Of a DNA stretch of 64,000 nucleotides, positions 8,110 to 16,438 are shown in pieces. The translations under genes were made by a program, and so were the position numbers. Origin of the DNA: Bacillus sp. B15-48 (lineage in GTDB: Bacteria; Bacillota; Bacilli; Bacillales; Cytobacillaceae); the NCBI RefSeq assembly GCF_016879755.1, contig NZ_WOFU01000008.1, positions 1 to 64,000 of the forward strand, written 5' to 3'. The notes beneath the pieces are model-generated. The model worked only from the letters and a program-made list of their open reading frames with translations, was not told where the DNA came from and did no database searches. How positions within the stretch are numbered: the stretch's first letter is position 1; every line of letters starts with the position of its first letter.

Positions 8110-8152
8110 AAAACCCAGAAACGTTGTTTTATCAATGTTTCTGGGTTTTCTT
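8110..8152 (+). terminator. Terminator of first GntP gene
   Basis: AAAACCCAGAAAC / GTTTCTGGGTTTT with a 14-base loop, then TCTTT. Confidence 0.88.
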
Positions 8153-8207
8153 TGGCTAACACCAGGAAAGTATCAGGGCAACTACGCTTCTGTCTCCGCC
8201 CTTAGGG

Positions 8208-8236
8208 CTCGCCAATCGGCGAGTTTTCTTTATTTT
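8208..8236 (+). terminator. Second hairpin, CTCGCC-AATC-GGCGAG-TTTTCTTT
   Basis: A compact GC-rich hairpin with a T-rich tail just behind the first terminator. It is probably a backup or orphan terminator. Confidence 0.7.
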
Positions 8237-8300
8237 TGTACATCACGATAATTAACTTGTTTTTCAAAATTGATGAACACTACTACATTATTACTAAACA

Positions 8301-8335
8301 AAAAAAGCCTCGTCTGTTAGACAGATGAGACTTCT
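8301..8335 (-). terminator. Terminator of the sigma-54 regulator gene
   Basis: Read on the minus strand, GAAGTCTCATCTGT / ACAGACGAGGCTT is followed by T6. It overlaps the last codons of the regulator. Almost the same hairpin (GAAGCCTCATCTGTTAGACA) occurs at 16439-16472. Confidence 0.8.
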
Positions 8336-10029
8336 TTGGCGCTTTCACCAGACTCCAAATAACTATTCAGTTTTCGTACGATTGTTGGTTGACTCACTCC
8401 TAATGCTTTTGCTGCTTTTCGTGTGCTTCCATAATAAAGCATTGCTTTTTCGATTAATTTTTTTTCTGTATTATATAATACCTCTTTTAAATTCCCTAGT
8501 TCTTCCTGATGATCAATTACATCCGTGCTGATCTCTTTAGGGAGATCGCTCTCTTCCAAAATATTCTTATTAGATAAAATTACGCATTTTTCAACTACAT
8601 TTATCAATTCTCTTACGTTTCCTGGCCATGAGTAATGTTTTAGAGTGGCGATTGCATTAAATGAAAAAGATACTTTTTTGTTGTATTTTAAATTTAGTCT
8701 TTTTAAGTATTGATTAACTAACTGAGGGATATCTTCAGGTCTATCGCGTAGAGGCGGGATATTTATTTGAACGACATTCAATCGATAATATAAATCCGTT
8801 CGAAACTCCTCTTTTTTTAGTTTTTCTTCGAGATCATTGGCTGCGGAAATGATCCGAGCATCAATTTTTATCGTCTGAGCTCCACCAATTCTCATGATTT
8901 CTTGTTCTTGCAAAACACGTAAAAGTTTTGTTTGGAGCGGCAATGATAATGCAGTAATTTCATCTAGAAAGATTGTTCCGCCACTTGCAAGTTCAAATAA
9001 CCCCTTTTTTCCTCCCTTTTTCGCTCCAGTGAAAGCACCAGCTTCATATCCAAACAGTTCAGACTCTAAGAGCTCAGATGGGATTGCGCCGCAGTTCACT
9101 TTGATATATGGCTTATCTTTGCGGCTCCCCTTTTCGTGCAGTACTTTTGCAAAGACTTCTTTTCCTGCTCCTGTTTCACCAATTATTAGCACAGGTGCAT
9201 CGGTATCCATCACCTTTTGTACTTTGTTAAAAGCTTCGACCATCGATGGTGATTCAACCACATTGCCTTCGTCCCTTAACATCTTTATAAAGCTGTTATC
9301 AATTTCATTCGAACTGCATTTAGGCGTAAGAAAAGTTGTTTTTTTAATCGGGCGAGCAAGTTGATTCATACGATTTAAGTCCCTGCTTGTGGAAACGATA
9401 TATTCTAATTCTCCTATAGAATTAATGACAGGCACCGCCGTTGTTAATAAACCAGTATTTCTTCGAGTTACTACTTGTTTGAGATCGAACTTTTTTCTGT
9501 TTCTAGATACGTGTCGAAAGCTCACTTCGTTAATAATCCCGTTGGTGACAAGAGTATTTGAAGATTTGCCAATAATATCTTTAGAAGTTATATCTAGATA
9601 ATGTAATAGAGTTTCATTCGCATGGGTGATTATTCCTTTATTATCGACTATTGAGAATCCATCATCAGATGCATTCAGTAATTTGGCTACATTGTTAATA
9701 TTATCATCTAAAACTTGACTACATACTTCTTTCACTCTCGAAATGTCTTGAATTAAGATATGAAATCCAAAGGGAGTTGGAATCACTTTAATAGATAAAC
9801 AATAATTATTGATAAAAATCGTGTTATCTGAAAGAAAGTCTTCTACTAATACATCTGGAAGTACTTGATCAAAAGATTCATTTAACACTTCTCTCTTATT
9901 AATGTTCAACATTTCACAAGCTTTTTGGTTAATATCCTTTACGAGATCGTCAGCGATAATAATAATTCCATCCATATAACTATTAAATAACGAGTTATTT
10001 AGCACAGAGTAACTGGGACTTAATATCAT
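8317..10029 (-). CDS. Sigma-54-dependent activator with two PAS domains
   Basis: Domain order: a PAS-like sensor at about 10-105, a second PAS at about 115-225 (DDGFSIVDNKGIITHANETLL), a sigma-54 AAA+ domain at about 260-490, and a Fis-type helix-turn-helix at about 530-560 (STRKAAKALGVSQPTIVRKL). The AAA+ part has Walker A GETGAGKE, the sigma-54 contact loop GAFTGA and Walker B GGTIFLDE, so it should be an active enhancer-binding protein of the RocR/BkdR type. The start at 10029 is chosen because GGAGG of ATGGAGGTTTATT is its ribosome site; the ATG at 10044 overlaps this site. It is divergent from the CoA-transferase gene. Two sigma-54 promoters and palindromic sites nearby are its likely targets. 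The PAS domains may sense the carboxylic substrate or its CoA ester. Confidence 0.93.
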   Translation of the reverse strand: MILSPSYSVLNNSLFNSYMDGIIIIADDLVKDINQKACEMLNINKREVLNESFDQVLPDVLVEDFLSDNTIFINNYCLSIKVIPTPFGFHILIQDISRVKEVCSQVLDDNINNVAKLLNASDDGFSIVDNKGIITHANETLLHYLDITSKDIIGKSSNTLVTNGIINEVSFRHVSRNRKKFDLKQVVTRRNTGLLTTAVPVINSIGELEYIVSTSRDLNRMNQLARPIKKTTFLTPKCSSNEIDNSFIKMLRDEGNVVESPSMVEAFNKVQKVMDTDAPVLIIGETGAGKEVFAKVLHEKGSRKDKPYIKVNCGAIPSELLESELFGYEAGAFTGAKKGGKKGLFELASGGTIFLDEITALSLPLQTKLLRVLQEQEIMRIGGAQTIKIDARIISAANDLEEKLKKEEFRTDLYYRLNVVQINIPPLRDRPEDIPQLVNQYLKRLNLKYNKKVSFSFNAIATLKHYSWPGNVRELINVVEKCVILSNKNILEESDLPKEISTDVIDHQEELGNLKEVLYNTEKKLIEKAMLYYGSTRKAAKALGVSQPTIVRKLNSYLESGESAKEVSSV

Positions 10030-10123
10030 ATAATAAACCTCCATTCAAAATAACAATTAATTTCCGCTCTAAAAATATAAAGTGCTTTCATTATTAGTTT
10101 AAACGATTTATATGATGATTTAG

Positions 10124-10141
10124 TGATACACATTTGACTCA
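10124..10141. promoter_or_regulatory. Candidate activator site, half conserved
   Basis: TGATACACATTTGACTCA. The left half and spacer are identical to the perfect site at 16324, but the right half is changed. It is followed by direct repeats of GACTCATTAGT up to 10161. It lies in the regulator's own upstream region. Confidence 0.5.
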
Positions 10142-10289
10142 TTAGTGACTCATTAGTGACATTTTATAATATATAAAAATAATTTTCCGGAAAATGATTT
10201 CGTTCTGTATCAATAAAAATAGTAAAACTCGGTTTACCCTGATAATAGATACTCATTTGAATCACCGCAGGTTCTTTTATGTAAAACAC

Positions 10290-10305
10290 GATACATACTT
10301 GTATC
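10290..10305. promoter_or_regulatory. Candidate upstream activating site for the sigma-54 regulator
   Basis: GATACA-TACT-TGTATC, a 6-base-arm palindrome with the same arms as the site at 16324. It lies about 75 bases upstream of the -24 element, a normal enhancer distance. Confidence 0.65.
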
Positions 10306-10378
10306 TATGATCAATAATTTAATGTTGGATAAACCCAATTGTTTCTGTAAAAACGCTTGTTTATCACTCCGAAAGGTA

Positions 10379-10395
10379 TTGGCACGAATCATGCA
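10379..10395 (+). promoter_or_regulatory. Sigma-54 promoter (-24/-12) of CoA-transferase gene
   Basis: TTGGCACGAATCATGC: TGGCAC, a 5-base spacer, then ATGC, matching the sigma-54 consensus TGGCAC-N5-TTGC. The start codon is about 50 bases downstream. Confidence 0.85.
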
Positions 10396-10445
10396 TGTAT
10401 AGTTAGTGTAATAAAAAATGCTCAAAACATAGGAGGAAATACAAA

Positions 10446-11678
10446 ATGGAATTCGGTAACCCTTTAAAAGGCGTCAAAGTAGTTGAACTATCAACCTATG
10501 CTGCAGCTCCTGCCGCTGCACGTATTCTCGCTGACTGGGGAGCAGAGGTTATTAAAATCGAAGGCCCTGCACCAGATCCGATTCGTGGATATAGCGTAAG
10601 CATGGGTATGCCAAACACTAGAGAAGAAAGCCCGATCCACCAATTTGAAAATGCTAACAAAAAAGGCATTGCACTTAATTTGAAATCTCCTGCAGGTATG
10701 GAAGCATTGCATAAGCTTATTGAATCCGCTGACGTATTTATTAGTAACACTAGATTACAATCATTGACAAAGCTTGGCCTTGATTATGAAACATTACATG
10801 CAAAGTATCCAAAGTTAGTTTGGGCTCATGTTAGTGGTTTAGGATCGGAAGGACCTGAAGCAAGTAAACCTGGTTTCGATATTACGGCTTTCTGGTCAAG
10901 AAGTGGTGCGCTTCTAGATGTGACCCAACCTGGTTATGCTCCAAACAACTCCCCATCTGGTGCGGGTGACCATACGTTAAGTCTGGGCTTGGCTGCCGGT
11001 ATTTTAGGTGCTTTATTTAAACAGCGTAACACAGGTGAAGGGGAACGAGTTTCTGTATCCTTGCTTGGTACAGCGACTTGGGCATATGCGATGATGGTTT
11101 TATCTACTCAATATGGTGACGAATACCCGAAATCTCGTACAGAACCAAATCATCCGCTCATGAGTTCTTATCGTTGTAAGGATGGCGAGTGGTTCATGCT
11201 GACAGTTATCGAATATGGACGTTTCTATGAAACAGTTTGTAAAGTGTTAGGTCTTGAACACCTTATCGATGATGCTCGATACAATACTTTGGAAGAGGTT
11301 AAGAAGCGTAGACCTGAAATGGTTAAAATGATGGATGACGCTTTTGCATCTCAAGACTTACAGTATTGGGTCGACCAATTCACTGCTAATGATGTACCTT
11401 GCGAAAGGATTAGACACTTTGCTGATGTGCATAAGGACCCTCAAGGCTGGGCAAATGGTAACCTTACTAAATTTAAATTTGAAAGCGGCAGAGAAACAGT
11501 TATCCCTTGCTCACCAATTCAGTTCTCTACAAATGTAGCGCCACCATGTGAGAGGGCACCACATTTTGGAGAGCATAATGCAGAAGTTCTTAGTGCGCTT
11601 GGCTATACTGATGCAGAAATCGAAGAAATGTTCAACTCTGGGGCAATCTTTGCAGACAAGACTCCAGCACTAGTTTAA
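10446..11678 (+). CDS. CaiB/BaiF-type (class III) CoA-transferase
   Basis: Class III CoA-transferases move CoA between carboxylic acids, for example L-carnitine/crotonobetaine (CaiB) or hydroxyacids (HadA, FldA). Visible family marks are LKGVKVVELSTYAAAPAAARILADWGAEVIKIE at the start, KKGIALNLKSPAG, and GFDITAFWSRSGALLD with the Asp that forms the acyl anhydride in this family. The length of 410 residues is normal. AGGAGG precedes the ATG. It is the first gene behind a sigma-54 promoter and is followed by a crotonase and a GntP permease. The N-terminus and the FWSRSG block feel closer to the HadA/FldA branch than to E. coli CaiB, so I give no symbol. Confidence 0.88.
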   Translation: MEFGNPLKGVKVVELSTYAAAPAAARILADWGAEVIKIEGPAPDPIRGYSVSMGMPNTREESPIHQFENANKKGIALNLKSPAGMEALHKLIESADVFISNTRLQSLTKLGLDYETLHAKYPKLVWAHVSGLGSEGPEASKPGFDITAFWSRSGALLDVTQPGYAPNNSPSGAGDHTLSLGLAAGILGALFKQRNTGEGERVSVSLLGTATWAYAMMVLSTQYGDEYPKSRTEPNHPLMSSYRCKDGEWFMLTVIEYGRFYETVCKVLGLEHLIDDARYNTLEEVKKRRPEMVKMMDDAFASQDLQYWVDQFTANDVPCERIRHFADVHKDPQGWANGNLTKFKFESGRETVIPCSPIQFSTNVAPPCERAPHFGEHNAEVLSALGYTDAEIEEMFNSGAIFADKTPALV

Positions 11679-11726
11679 TAATAGTTATAAAACGCTCCCC
11701 TGTTTACTTTTAAGCACGATGAATGA

Positions 11727-11762
11727 CGCTCTATCTTGTGATGATTATCACAAGATAGAGCG
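11727..11762. other. Perfect 16-bp intercistronic hairpin
   Basis: CGCTCTATCTTGTGAT, loop GATT, then its exact complement. No T run follows, so it is more likely an mRNA-processing or stability element between the CoA-transferase and crotonase genes than a strong terminator. Confidence 0.7.
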
Positions 11763-11809
11763 CAGCGGGGCTGAAAAATTATGGTTACTCAAAGATTAGG
11801 AGGACAAAA

Positions 11810-12613
11810 ATGGATTACCAAAATATTAAGTATGAAGTAAAGGATTCTATTGCTTACATTACGATGAACCGTCCTGAAGTACTCAATGCGCTTAATGCTG
11901 CGTTGCTTACAGAACTCCGCCACTGTGTGGACACGATGTATAAAGACGTCCGTTCAATTAGTGGTGTGATTATTACCGGTGAAGGCCGTAGCTTTGTGGC
12001 AGGTGCTGATATTAGTGAACTGTTGGATGAGGTTCCTGGTAAAAGTCCTAGTGTAAGCGAACGTTTCATGGACGGTGTAGAAGAAACCTATCAGACTTTA
12101 GCTTTGTTAGAAAATTATCCTCGTCCTGTTGTAGCTGCGATAAATGGTTTTGCTTTGGGTGGTGGTTGTGAACTATCATTAGCTTGTGATTTCCGTATTG
12201 CGAGCACAAAAGCGCAATTGGGCTTGCCTGAAGCGACTTTAGGATTGCTCCCAACCTATGGGGGAACTCAACGCCTACCTAGACTAGTTGGTATAAGTGT
12301 TGCTAAAGAATTGATTTTCACTGCACGTAAGGTCAAAGCTGATGAAGCGAAAGAAATTGGGCTAGTAAATAAAGTCGTGGAGCCAGAAGAACTGATTCCG
12401 GCAGCGGAAGAATTGATTCGTACCATTGCTAAAAATGCTCCGCTTTCAATAAAGTATGACAAAATCGCGATAAACAAGGGCATGCAAATGACTTTAGAAG
12501 AAGGATTACGTTTGGAAAAGGCATTAGGCGGTCTAGCGATCGGCAGTGAGGATGGTAAAGCTGGAATTGCCGCATTCTTAGAAAAGCGTTCACCAATCTT
12601 TGAAGATAAATAG
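11810..12613 (+). CDS. Enoyl-CoA hydratase (crotonase family, CaiD-like position)
   Basis: This 267-residue crotonase-fold enzyme would add or remove water across an enoyl-CoA. The oxyanion-hole block AGADI and GFALGGGCELSLACDFRIA are intact. Both catalytic Glu residues of hydratases are present: GGCELSL and the one in GLPEATLGLLP. AGGAGG lies before the ATG. The gene order CoA-transferase, crotonase, permease and then an acyl-CoA dehydrogenase with Fix proteins parallels caiB/caiD in carnitine metabolism. The specific acyl group is not evident. Confidence 0.9.
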   Translation: MDYQNIKYEVKDSIAYITMNRPEVLNALNAALLTELRHCVDTMYKDVRSISGVIITGEGRSFVAGADISELLDEVPGKSPSVSERFMDGVEETYQTLALLENYPRPVVAAINGFALGGGCELSLACDFRIASTKAQLGLPEATLGLLPTYGGTQRLPRLVGISVAKELIFTARKVKADEAKEIGLVNKVVEPEELIPAAEELIRTIAKNAPLSIKYDKIAINKGMQMTLEEGLRLEKALGGLAIGSEDGKAGIAAFLEKRSPIFEDK

Positions 12614-12628
12614 AATTTCCATGATCGC

Positions 12629-12669
12629 ATTTTATCGTAGACTCGAGACTCCTTGCTCTACGATAAAAT
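12629..12669. other. 13-bp hairpin after crotonase gene
   Basis: ATTTTATCGTAGA / TCTACGATAAAAT with a 15-base loop, 15 bases after the crotonase stop. It has no T tail; it may be a weak terminator or a 3'-end stabiliser. Confidence 0.6.
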
Positions 12670-12715
12670 ATCATTGAGCTTATGTGTGCTCCCTTTTCTG
12701 AAGGGGATGTAATAA

Positions 12716-12782
12716 CGGGCAGCTCGCCCCTATCAACTGTTAAAAGGTTAACTTTATGTCTTAAGGTGGGGGCTACTGCCCG
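12716..12782. other. Nested, structured intergenic element
   Basis: Three nested pairings can be drawn: CGGGCAG (12716) with CTGCCCG (12776), GCCCC (12726) with GGGGC (12769), and an inner hairpin GTTAA-AAGG-TTAAC (12739-12752). It is GC-rich in AT-rich DNA. I do not recognise a known riboswitch. It resembles the folded ends of IS200/IS605-type elements, but no transposase is present. Confidence 0.5.
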
Positions 12783-13006
12783 CTAGTATTGCATATTACC
12801 TATTTTACACACTCCTTGGTAAGATGCATGAATAATGAAGTAACCTCAAAACTTTTCACTAGTTATTGAAATTTCCGAAAGAATCGATTATCTAGTTAGA
12901 AGGTTTAGATTTTGTGATTTTTGAAAGATAAGTATAATTTAAGTTTGAAATTTGCACTTGAAATAATAGCAATTATTGTCTACTTTTGAGAAATTAGGTG
13001 AACGAT

Positions 13007-14296
13007 ATGTTTGGTATAATTGTAGGTTTAATACTACTTGTTACTTTATCTTATATTGGCTGGTCCATTATTTGGGTGGCGCCATTATCAGCTGGTGTGG
13101 TAGCATTATTGGCTGGAATAGACTTTTTTGACGCATACACAAATACGTATATGGCTGGTCTTGTTAGCTTCGTCAAGAATTGGTTTCCACTTTTCTTATT
13201 AGGAGCCGTATTCGGTAAATTAATGGAAGCTACCGGGGCTGCTAAAGCAATTGCTGTAAAGGTATCTCAAATAATTGGTACTAAGAGAGCCCTTCTTGGA
13301 GTTTTGATCGCTACATCAGTATTGGCTTATGGTGGAGTCAGTGTCTTTGTTATCGTGTTTGCGATTTTTCCAATCGCGCTTGAATTATTCCGTGAAGCGA
13401 ATATCTCAAGGAATTTGATTGTTCCTACCATCATGCTTGGGCTTGGTACTTATGCAATGGCTTCTATACCTGGGTCACCTCAGATACACAATCTAATCCC
13501 AATGCCATATTTTAATACGACCCCTACTGCTGCACCTGTTATTGGGATTGTGACGGCATTAATTATGGCTGTCGGTGGTTATCTTTTCTTAGTCTATAGT
13601 GAGAAAAAACTTACTGCTAAAGGACAAGGGTTTAAAGAACCAGAATCAAATGGCAAGGAAGCTCAACAAAATGGAGAAAAGAAAGTTCCAAACTGGATAT
13701 TATCTTTAATCCCGCTGCTACTGGTCATTATTTTCCTTAACGTTGTGAAAGTAGAAGCTATATATGCTCTTATGGTCGGGATTGTTGGCAGTATGCTTTT
13801 AAATTTAAAGGATTGGAAGCAATTCATTCCCGCTATAAACGGGGGTGGTGCGGGTTCGGTAATGGCTATTTTAAATACTAGTGCCGCTGTTGGTTTTGGT
13901 GCTGTTATTGCAGTAGTCCCTGCGTTTGATTATATCACTACTTGGTTATTTGAACTTTCCAGTAATCCATTGGTTTCGCAAGCACTTTCTGTCCAACTTA
14001 TGGCAATGATCACAGGTTCTGCTGCAGGTGGTTTGGGAATTGCGCTTACTACTTATGGTGAAACCTTTTATCAAATAGCCATATCAACGGGAATAAATCC
14101 AGAAGTTTTTCATAGAGTGTCTGCTGTGGCTTCAACTGCAGCCATTCTTCCTAACTGCGGTGCATTATTAACGATGTTGGCGGTAACAGGGTCGACGATG
14201 AAAGAAACATATAAATATGTATTTGTTATAGGACTACTCATTCCTACTATCGCAATGTGGGTTGCTGTTATCATGGGTGTTATGGGATTCGTCTAA
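13007..14296 (+). CDS. GntP-family carboxylate permease (second copy)
   Basis: A 429-residue, multi-span membrane protein homologous to the one at 6751: AYGGVSVFVIVFAIFPIA, SIPGSPQIHNLIPMPYF, MITGSAAGGLGIALTTY and HRVSAVASTAAILPNCGAL are the matching blocks. The loop after the first half is rich in Lys, Glu and Gln (KGQGFKEPESNGKEAQQNGEKK) and probably cytoplasmic. The ribosome site AGGTGA fits the ATG at 13007; the GTG at 12998 lies inside that site. Likely role: proton-coupled uptake of a hydroxy acid for the CoA pathway around it. Confidence 0.82.
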   Translation: MFGIIVGLILLVTLSYIGWSIIWVAPLSAGVVALLAGIDFFDAYTNTYMAGLVSFVKNWFPLFLLGAVFGKLMEATGAAKAIAVKVSQIIGTKRALLGVLIATSVLAYGGVSVFVIVFAIFPIALELFREANISRNLIVPTIMLGLGTYAMASIPGSPQIHNLIPMPYFNTTPTAAPVIGIVTALIMAVGGYLFLVYSEKKLTAKGQGFKEPESNGKEAQQNGEKKVPNWILSLIPLLLVIIFLNVVKVEAIYALMVGIVGSMLLNLKDWKQFIPAINGGGAGSVMAILNTSAAVGFGAVIAVVPAFDYITTWLFELSSNPLVSQALSVQLMAMITGSAAGGLGIALTTYGETFYQIAISTGINPEVFHRVSAVASTAAILPNCGALLTMLAVTGSTMKETYKYVFVIGLLIPTIAMWVAVIMGVMGFV

Positions 14297-14327
14297 AACA
14301 CTTCAGTTAAAAATCATATAGTAAAGC

Positions 14328-14368
14328 AAGCCTTTTCGTCGGTTTCTGTTTGACGGAAAGGCTTTTTT
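14328..14368 (+). terminator. Terminator of second GntP gene
   Basis: AAGCCTTTTCGTC / GACGGAAAGGCTT with a G-T pair, followed by T6. Confidence 0.85.
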
Positions 14369-14444
14369 AAAAAGATAAGCGTATAATTTTGGGTCTACCA
14401 CAGTCATTCGTTTCTGTTGTATTTTCGTTATATGGAGACTAACA

Positions 14445-14680
14445 TTTTTCGATAAACACCAACATTGGGAAGCTTTTAAAAGAAAACACGGTGCTAAAAT
14501 ACGTCCCATTGTAACCAAGGGTGATTGTGGGGACATTAAGCTTTTTGTGTGTGAAGGCTGTCATGATGTTCGAAAAGTTCCGTATCGATGTAAAGGTCGT
14601 TTCTGCACAACTACTGAGGGTGTTCTGTAATCTTCACGATTGATGAAGGGTTAAGAGACGTGTTTCTTGGCATAAAATGA
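14445..14680 (+). pseudogene. Remnant of IS91-type transposase (zinc-binding domain)
   Basis: From 14445 the translation reads FDKHQHWEAFKRKHGAKIRPIV, then CGDIKLFVCEGCHDVRKVP and YRCKGRFCTT. This matches the Cys-rich zinc-binding N-terminal domain of IS91/IS801-family transposases. After an internal deletion it continues in another frame with VIFTIDEGLRDVFLGIK, the next conserved block. No catalytic Tyr domain follows. The element is dead and very short. Confidence 0.75.
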
Positions 14681-14742
14681 GTCCACGTTCAGCCATTCAA
14701 GGTGAAGTTGCTTAAGCGTTTGTAAGTTTTGGCATCGGAAAT

Positions 14743-15144
14743 TTTAATCCTAGTACTGGGTAAAAGCACTTGGATTTTTCCGGAAGAGGTCATTTATAAA
14801 CATTTGACCGAAGAGATTTGTAGGCTTTTTTAACCGATAATGCTGGTAACGCGTTTTTTAATCCAAGTACTCGTATTAAAAACACCAAATTTCCTTAATA
14901 TATTGCTAGTACTCGTAATAAAACGCTCTAAAATGAAGGGTTAATCCGAGTACTAGCAATAAAATGAGGTCAGAAGGTGGATATAATCCCTGTACTAGCA
15001 ATAAAAAACGGCACAAAATCGGTTTAATCCAAGTACTAGCAAAAAAACACCCTTAAAATCACGGTTTATCCATGTACTAGCAAAATAAACATAACGAATT
15101 GTATGAACTATCAACCTCTTTAATTCGAGTACTGGGAGTAAAAA
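14743..15144. repeat. Array of eight degenerate repeats, mostly 41-42 bp period
   Basis: Eight units of the type TTAATCCNAGTACTAGCAAT plus AAAA share a GTAC core. Core positions are 14753, 14867, 14909, 14950, 14992, 15033, 15074 and 15129, so six consecutive units are 41-42 bases apart. The centre CTAGTACTAG is palindromic in the best copies. Spacers of 14-20 bases differ but several contain AAAATNNNGG. No Cas genes are near, and the repeats are too variable for CRISPR. Confidence 0.8.
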
Positions 15145-15320
15145 GCCAAGCCCTTCATTCACACAATCAAACGAGTTGTTAATTAACCATAGAGAACTAT
15201 GTAAGTGGTACGTTTATTTTTTGAAAAAATCATTCATGTCCTCCTGTGAACATATTGCGGTTTTCCCTTATACCCGAAGAAACGTTAATTTAACTAGGAA
15301 TATATAACATTCGATAAAAG
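15145..15320. other. Spacer without visible gene
   Basis: AT-rich DNA between the repeat array and a terminator; I see no gene. Confidence 0.5.
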
Positions 15321-15348
15321 GACCGGGCGGTTTTTGCCCGGTTTTTCT
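15321..15348 (+). terminator. Orphan terminator
   Basis: ACCGGGC-GGTTTTT-GCCCGGT followed by TTTTCTT. There is no intact gene upstream for 1 kb, so it may close a lost gene or a transcript from the repeat array. Confidence 0.8.
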
Positions 15349-15710
15349 TATGTTCTTAGAATTTATCCAATTTTTTCTTTTATGCTGATGAATTGGGATT
15401 CCCGCTTTGTGGATGTCTTGTAGCAATTATTTAGCATCAAATATAACTGGGCCTAAAGTCCAAAAAAATTAAATTTTGCGAAATAAAATAATTTTACTAT
15501 TCAAAAAAGTGTGGTACACTATGAATTACAAAAAGTGTGACAAAAGTTACACTTCGTAAAAAAGTTTTCGAAAAATAATAAAATTCTCGTTATATAAAAC
15601 AAGATCATACTCCTTCAAAATATATTTGCAGCGACAAGCATTGTGGAATAGTGGAACAAAGGAGCGGCAAAGTTTTTCCTTTATCAAAGGATTTACTTTA
15701 TCGCAGATTA

Positions 15711-15840
15711 ACTGGCAGTAATACCACCCACTTCAAGACATCAGGTCAACTAGTAAGAATAAATATGGGGTAAACTGCCAGTAAATGCCCGATTGGCTCA
15801 ACTAACCATCAGCGGGGGATGAAGAACCCCCCTCTGATGG
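15711..15840 (+). ncRNA. Candidate structured RNA before small protein gene
   Basis: ACTGGCAGT (15711) pairs with ACTGCCAGT (15774). A second strong hairpin CCATCAG-CGGGGG ... CCCCCC-T-CTGATGG (15806-15840) has the loop ATGAAGAA. It lies about 56 bases before the small gene at 15897. I do not recognise the class. It could be a leader element or the 3' end of a lost IS605-like unit. Confidence 0.45.
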
Positions 15841-15896
15841 AAGTTTCGCTTTATAAATTTATAAAGAAAAAATGAATGAAACAAGGGGTGAACAAA

Positions 15897-16073
15897 ATGA
15901 GGGTGGGAACTAGAGTGAGAGTAAACAATCCATTTCAATTTACCAATCCATTGGAAGGGATCATTGTAAAAGAGAAAACAGCACCAAACGGAAAGAAGAG
16001 TTGCAAAGTACAGCTTCTTGATGAAACAGGAGCAATTTGGCTTATGGAAAATGAACTAGAAGCATTAAAGTGA
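15897..16073 (+). CDS. Small KOW/SH3-like protein, unknown function
   Basis: The 58-residue product is basic and rich in short strands (MRVGTRVRVNNPF, LEGIIVKEKTAPNGKKSCKVQLLDE, AIWLMENELE). This looks like a small SH3-like barrel, as seen in KOW-type or DUF proteins that bind nucleic acid. The start at 15897 follows AAGGGGTGAACAAA; the ATG at 15876 lies before this site. A structured leader lies upstream. I give no function. Confidence 0.6.
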   Translation: MRVGTRVRVNNPFQFTNPLEGIIVKEKTAPNGKKSCKVQLLDETGAIWLMENELEALK

Positions 16074-16097
16074 TTTTACTAGATGAATGAATCCGGC

Positions 16098-16125
16098 TGT
16101 TCCGCGCATTAGTGTGGAACATTTC
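16098..16125 (+). terminator. Probable terminator of small gene
   Basis: TGTTCC-GCGCATTAGTGT-GGAACA followed by TTTCTTT, 25 bases after the small gene. Confidence 0.55.
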
Positions 16126-16203
16126 TTTATATTTTTTCATCACTGTAAGTGTTGTATAATGAAGCTGAGGAAAATTGAGAGAATAAATTTTGTATTAGAA
16201 AAC

Positions 16204-16245
16204 AAGGAATACGCTCATTTTTAGGGGGGTGATTCCTTTTTGTTT
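16204..16245 (+). terminator. Terminator-like hairpin
   Basis: AAGGAAT ... ATTCCTT followed by TTTG. The loop contains a GGGGGGTG run. It may be an attenuator or the end of a short transcript. Confidence 0.4.
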
Positions 16246-16323
16246 CTCTTAACGTTTATATCAATTTTAGAGATACTAATTTGAATCGAAATAGATTCCT
16301 TTAACCCGGAATCAAGTTATGAG

Positions 16324-16341
16324 TGATACACATTTGTATCA
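16324..16341. promoter_or_regulatory. Candidate enhancer site for the sigma-54 regulator
   Basis: TGATACA-CATT-TGTATCA, a palindrome with perfect 7-base arms. It lies about 320 bases upstream of the sigma-54 promoter at 16661 and has copies at 10290 and (half) 10124. Confidence 0.65.
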
Positions 16342-16438
16342 TCTTGGAGATTTCCAATGATTTTTATGCTTAGAAAACATTTAAATTGTATATGAAACCC
16401 TACTAAGTTTAGGCTTAAAAGTCAGTAAAATAATTACA

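Noticed and set aside
14303-14536. 77-codon minus-strand frame
   Set aside because: It covers a terminator and lies opposite the IS91-type transposase remnant, which explains the coding-like composition.
14743-15144. CRISPR array
   Set aside because: The repeats differ by several bases, spacers are only 14-20 bases and similar to each other, and no cas gene is present.
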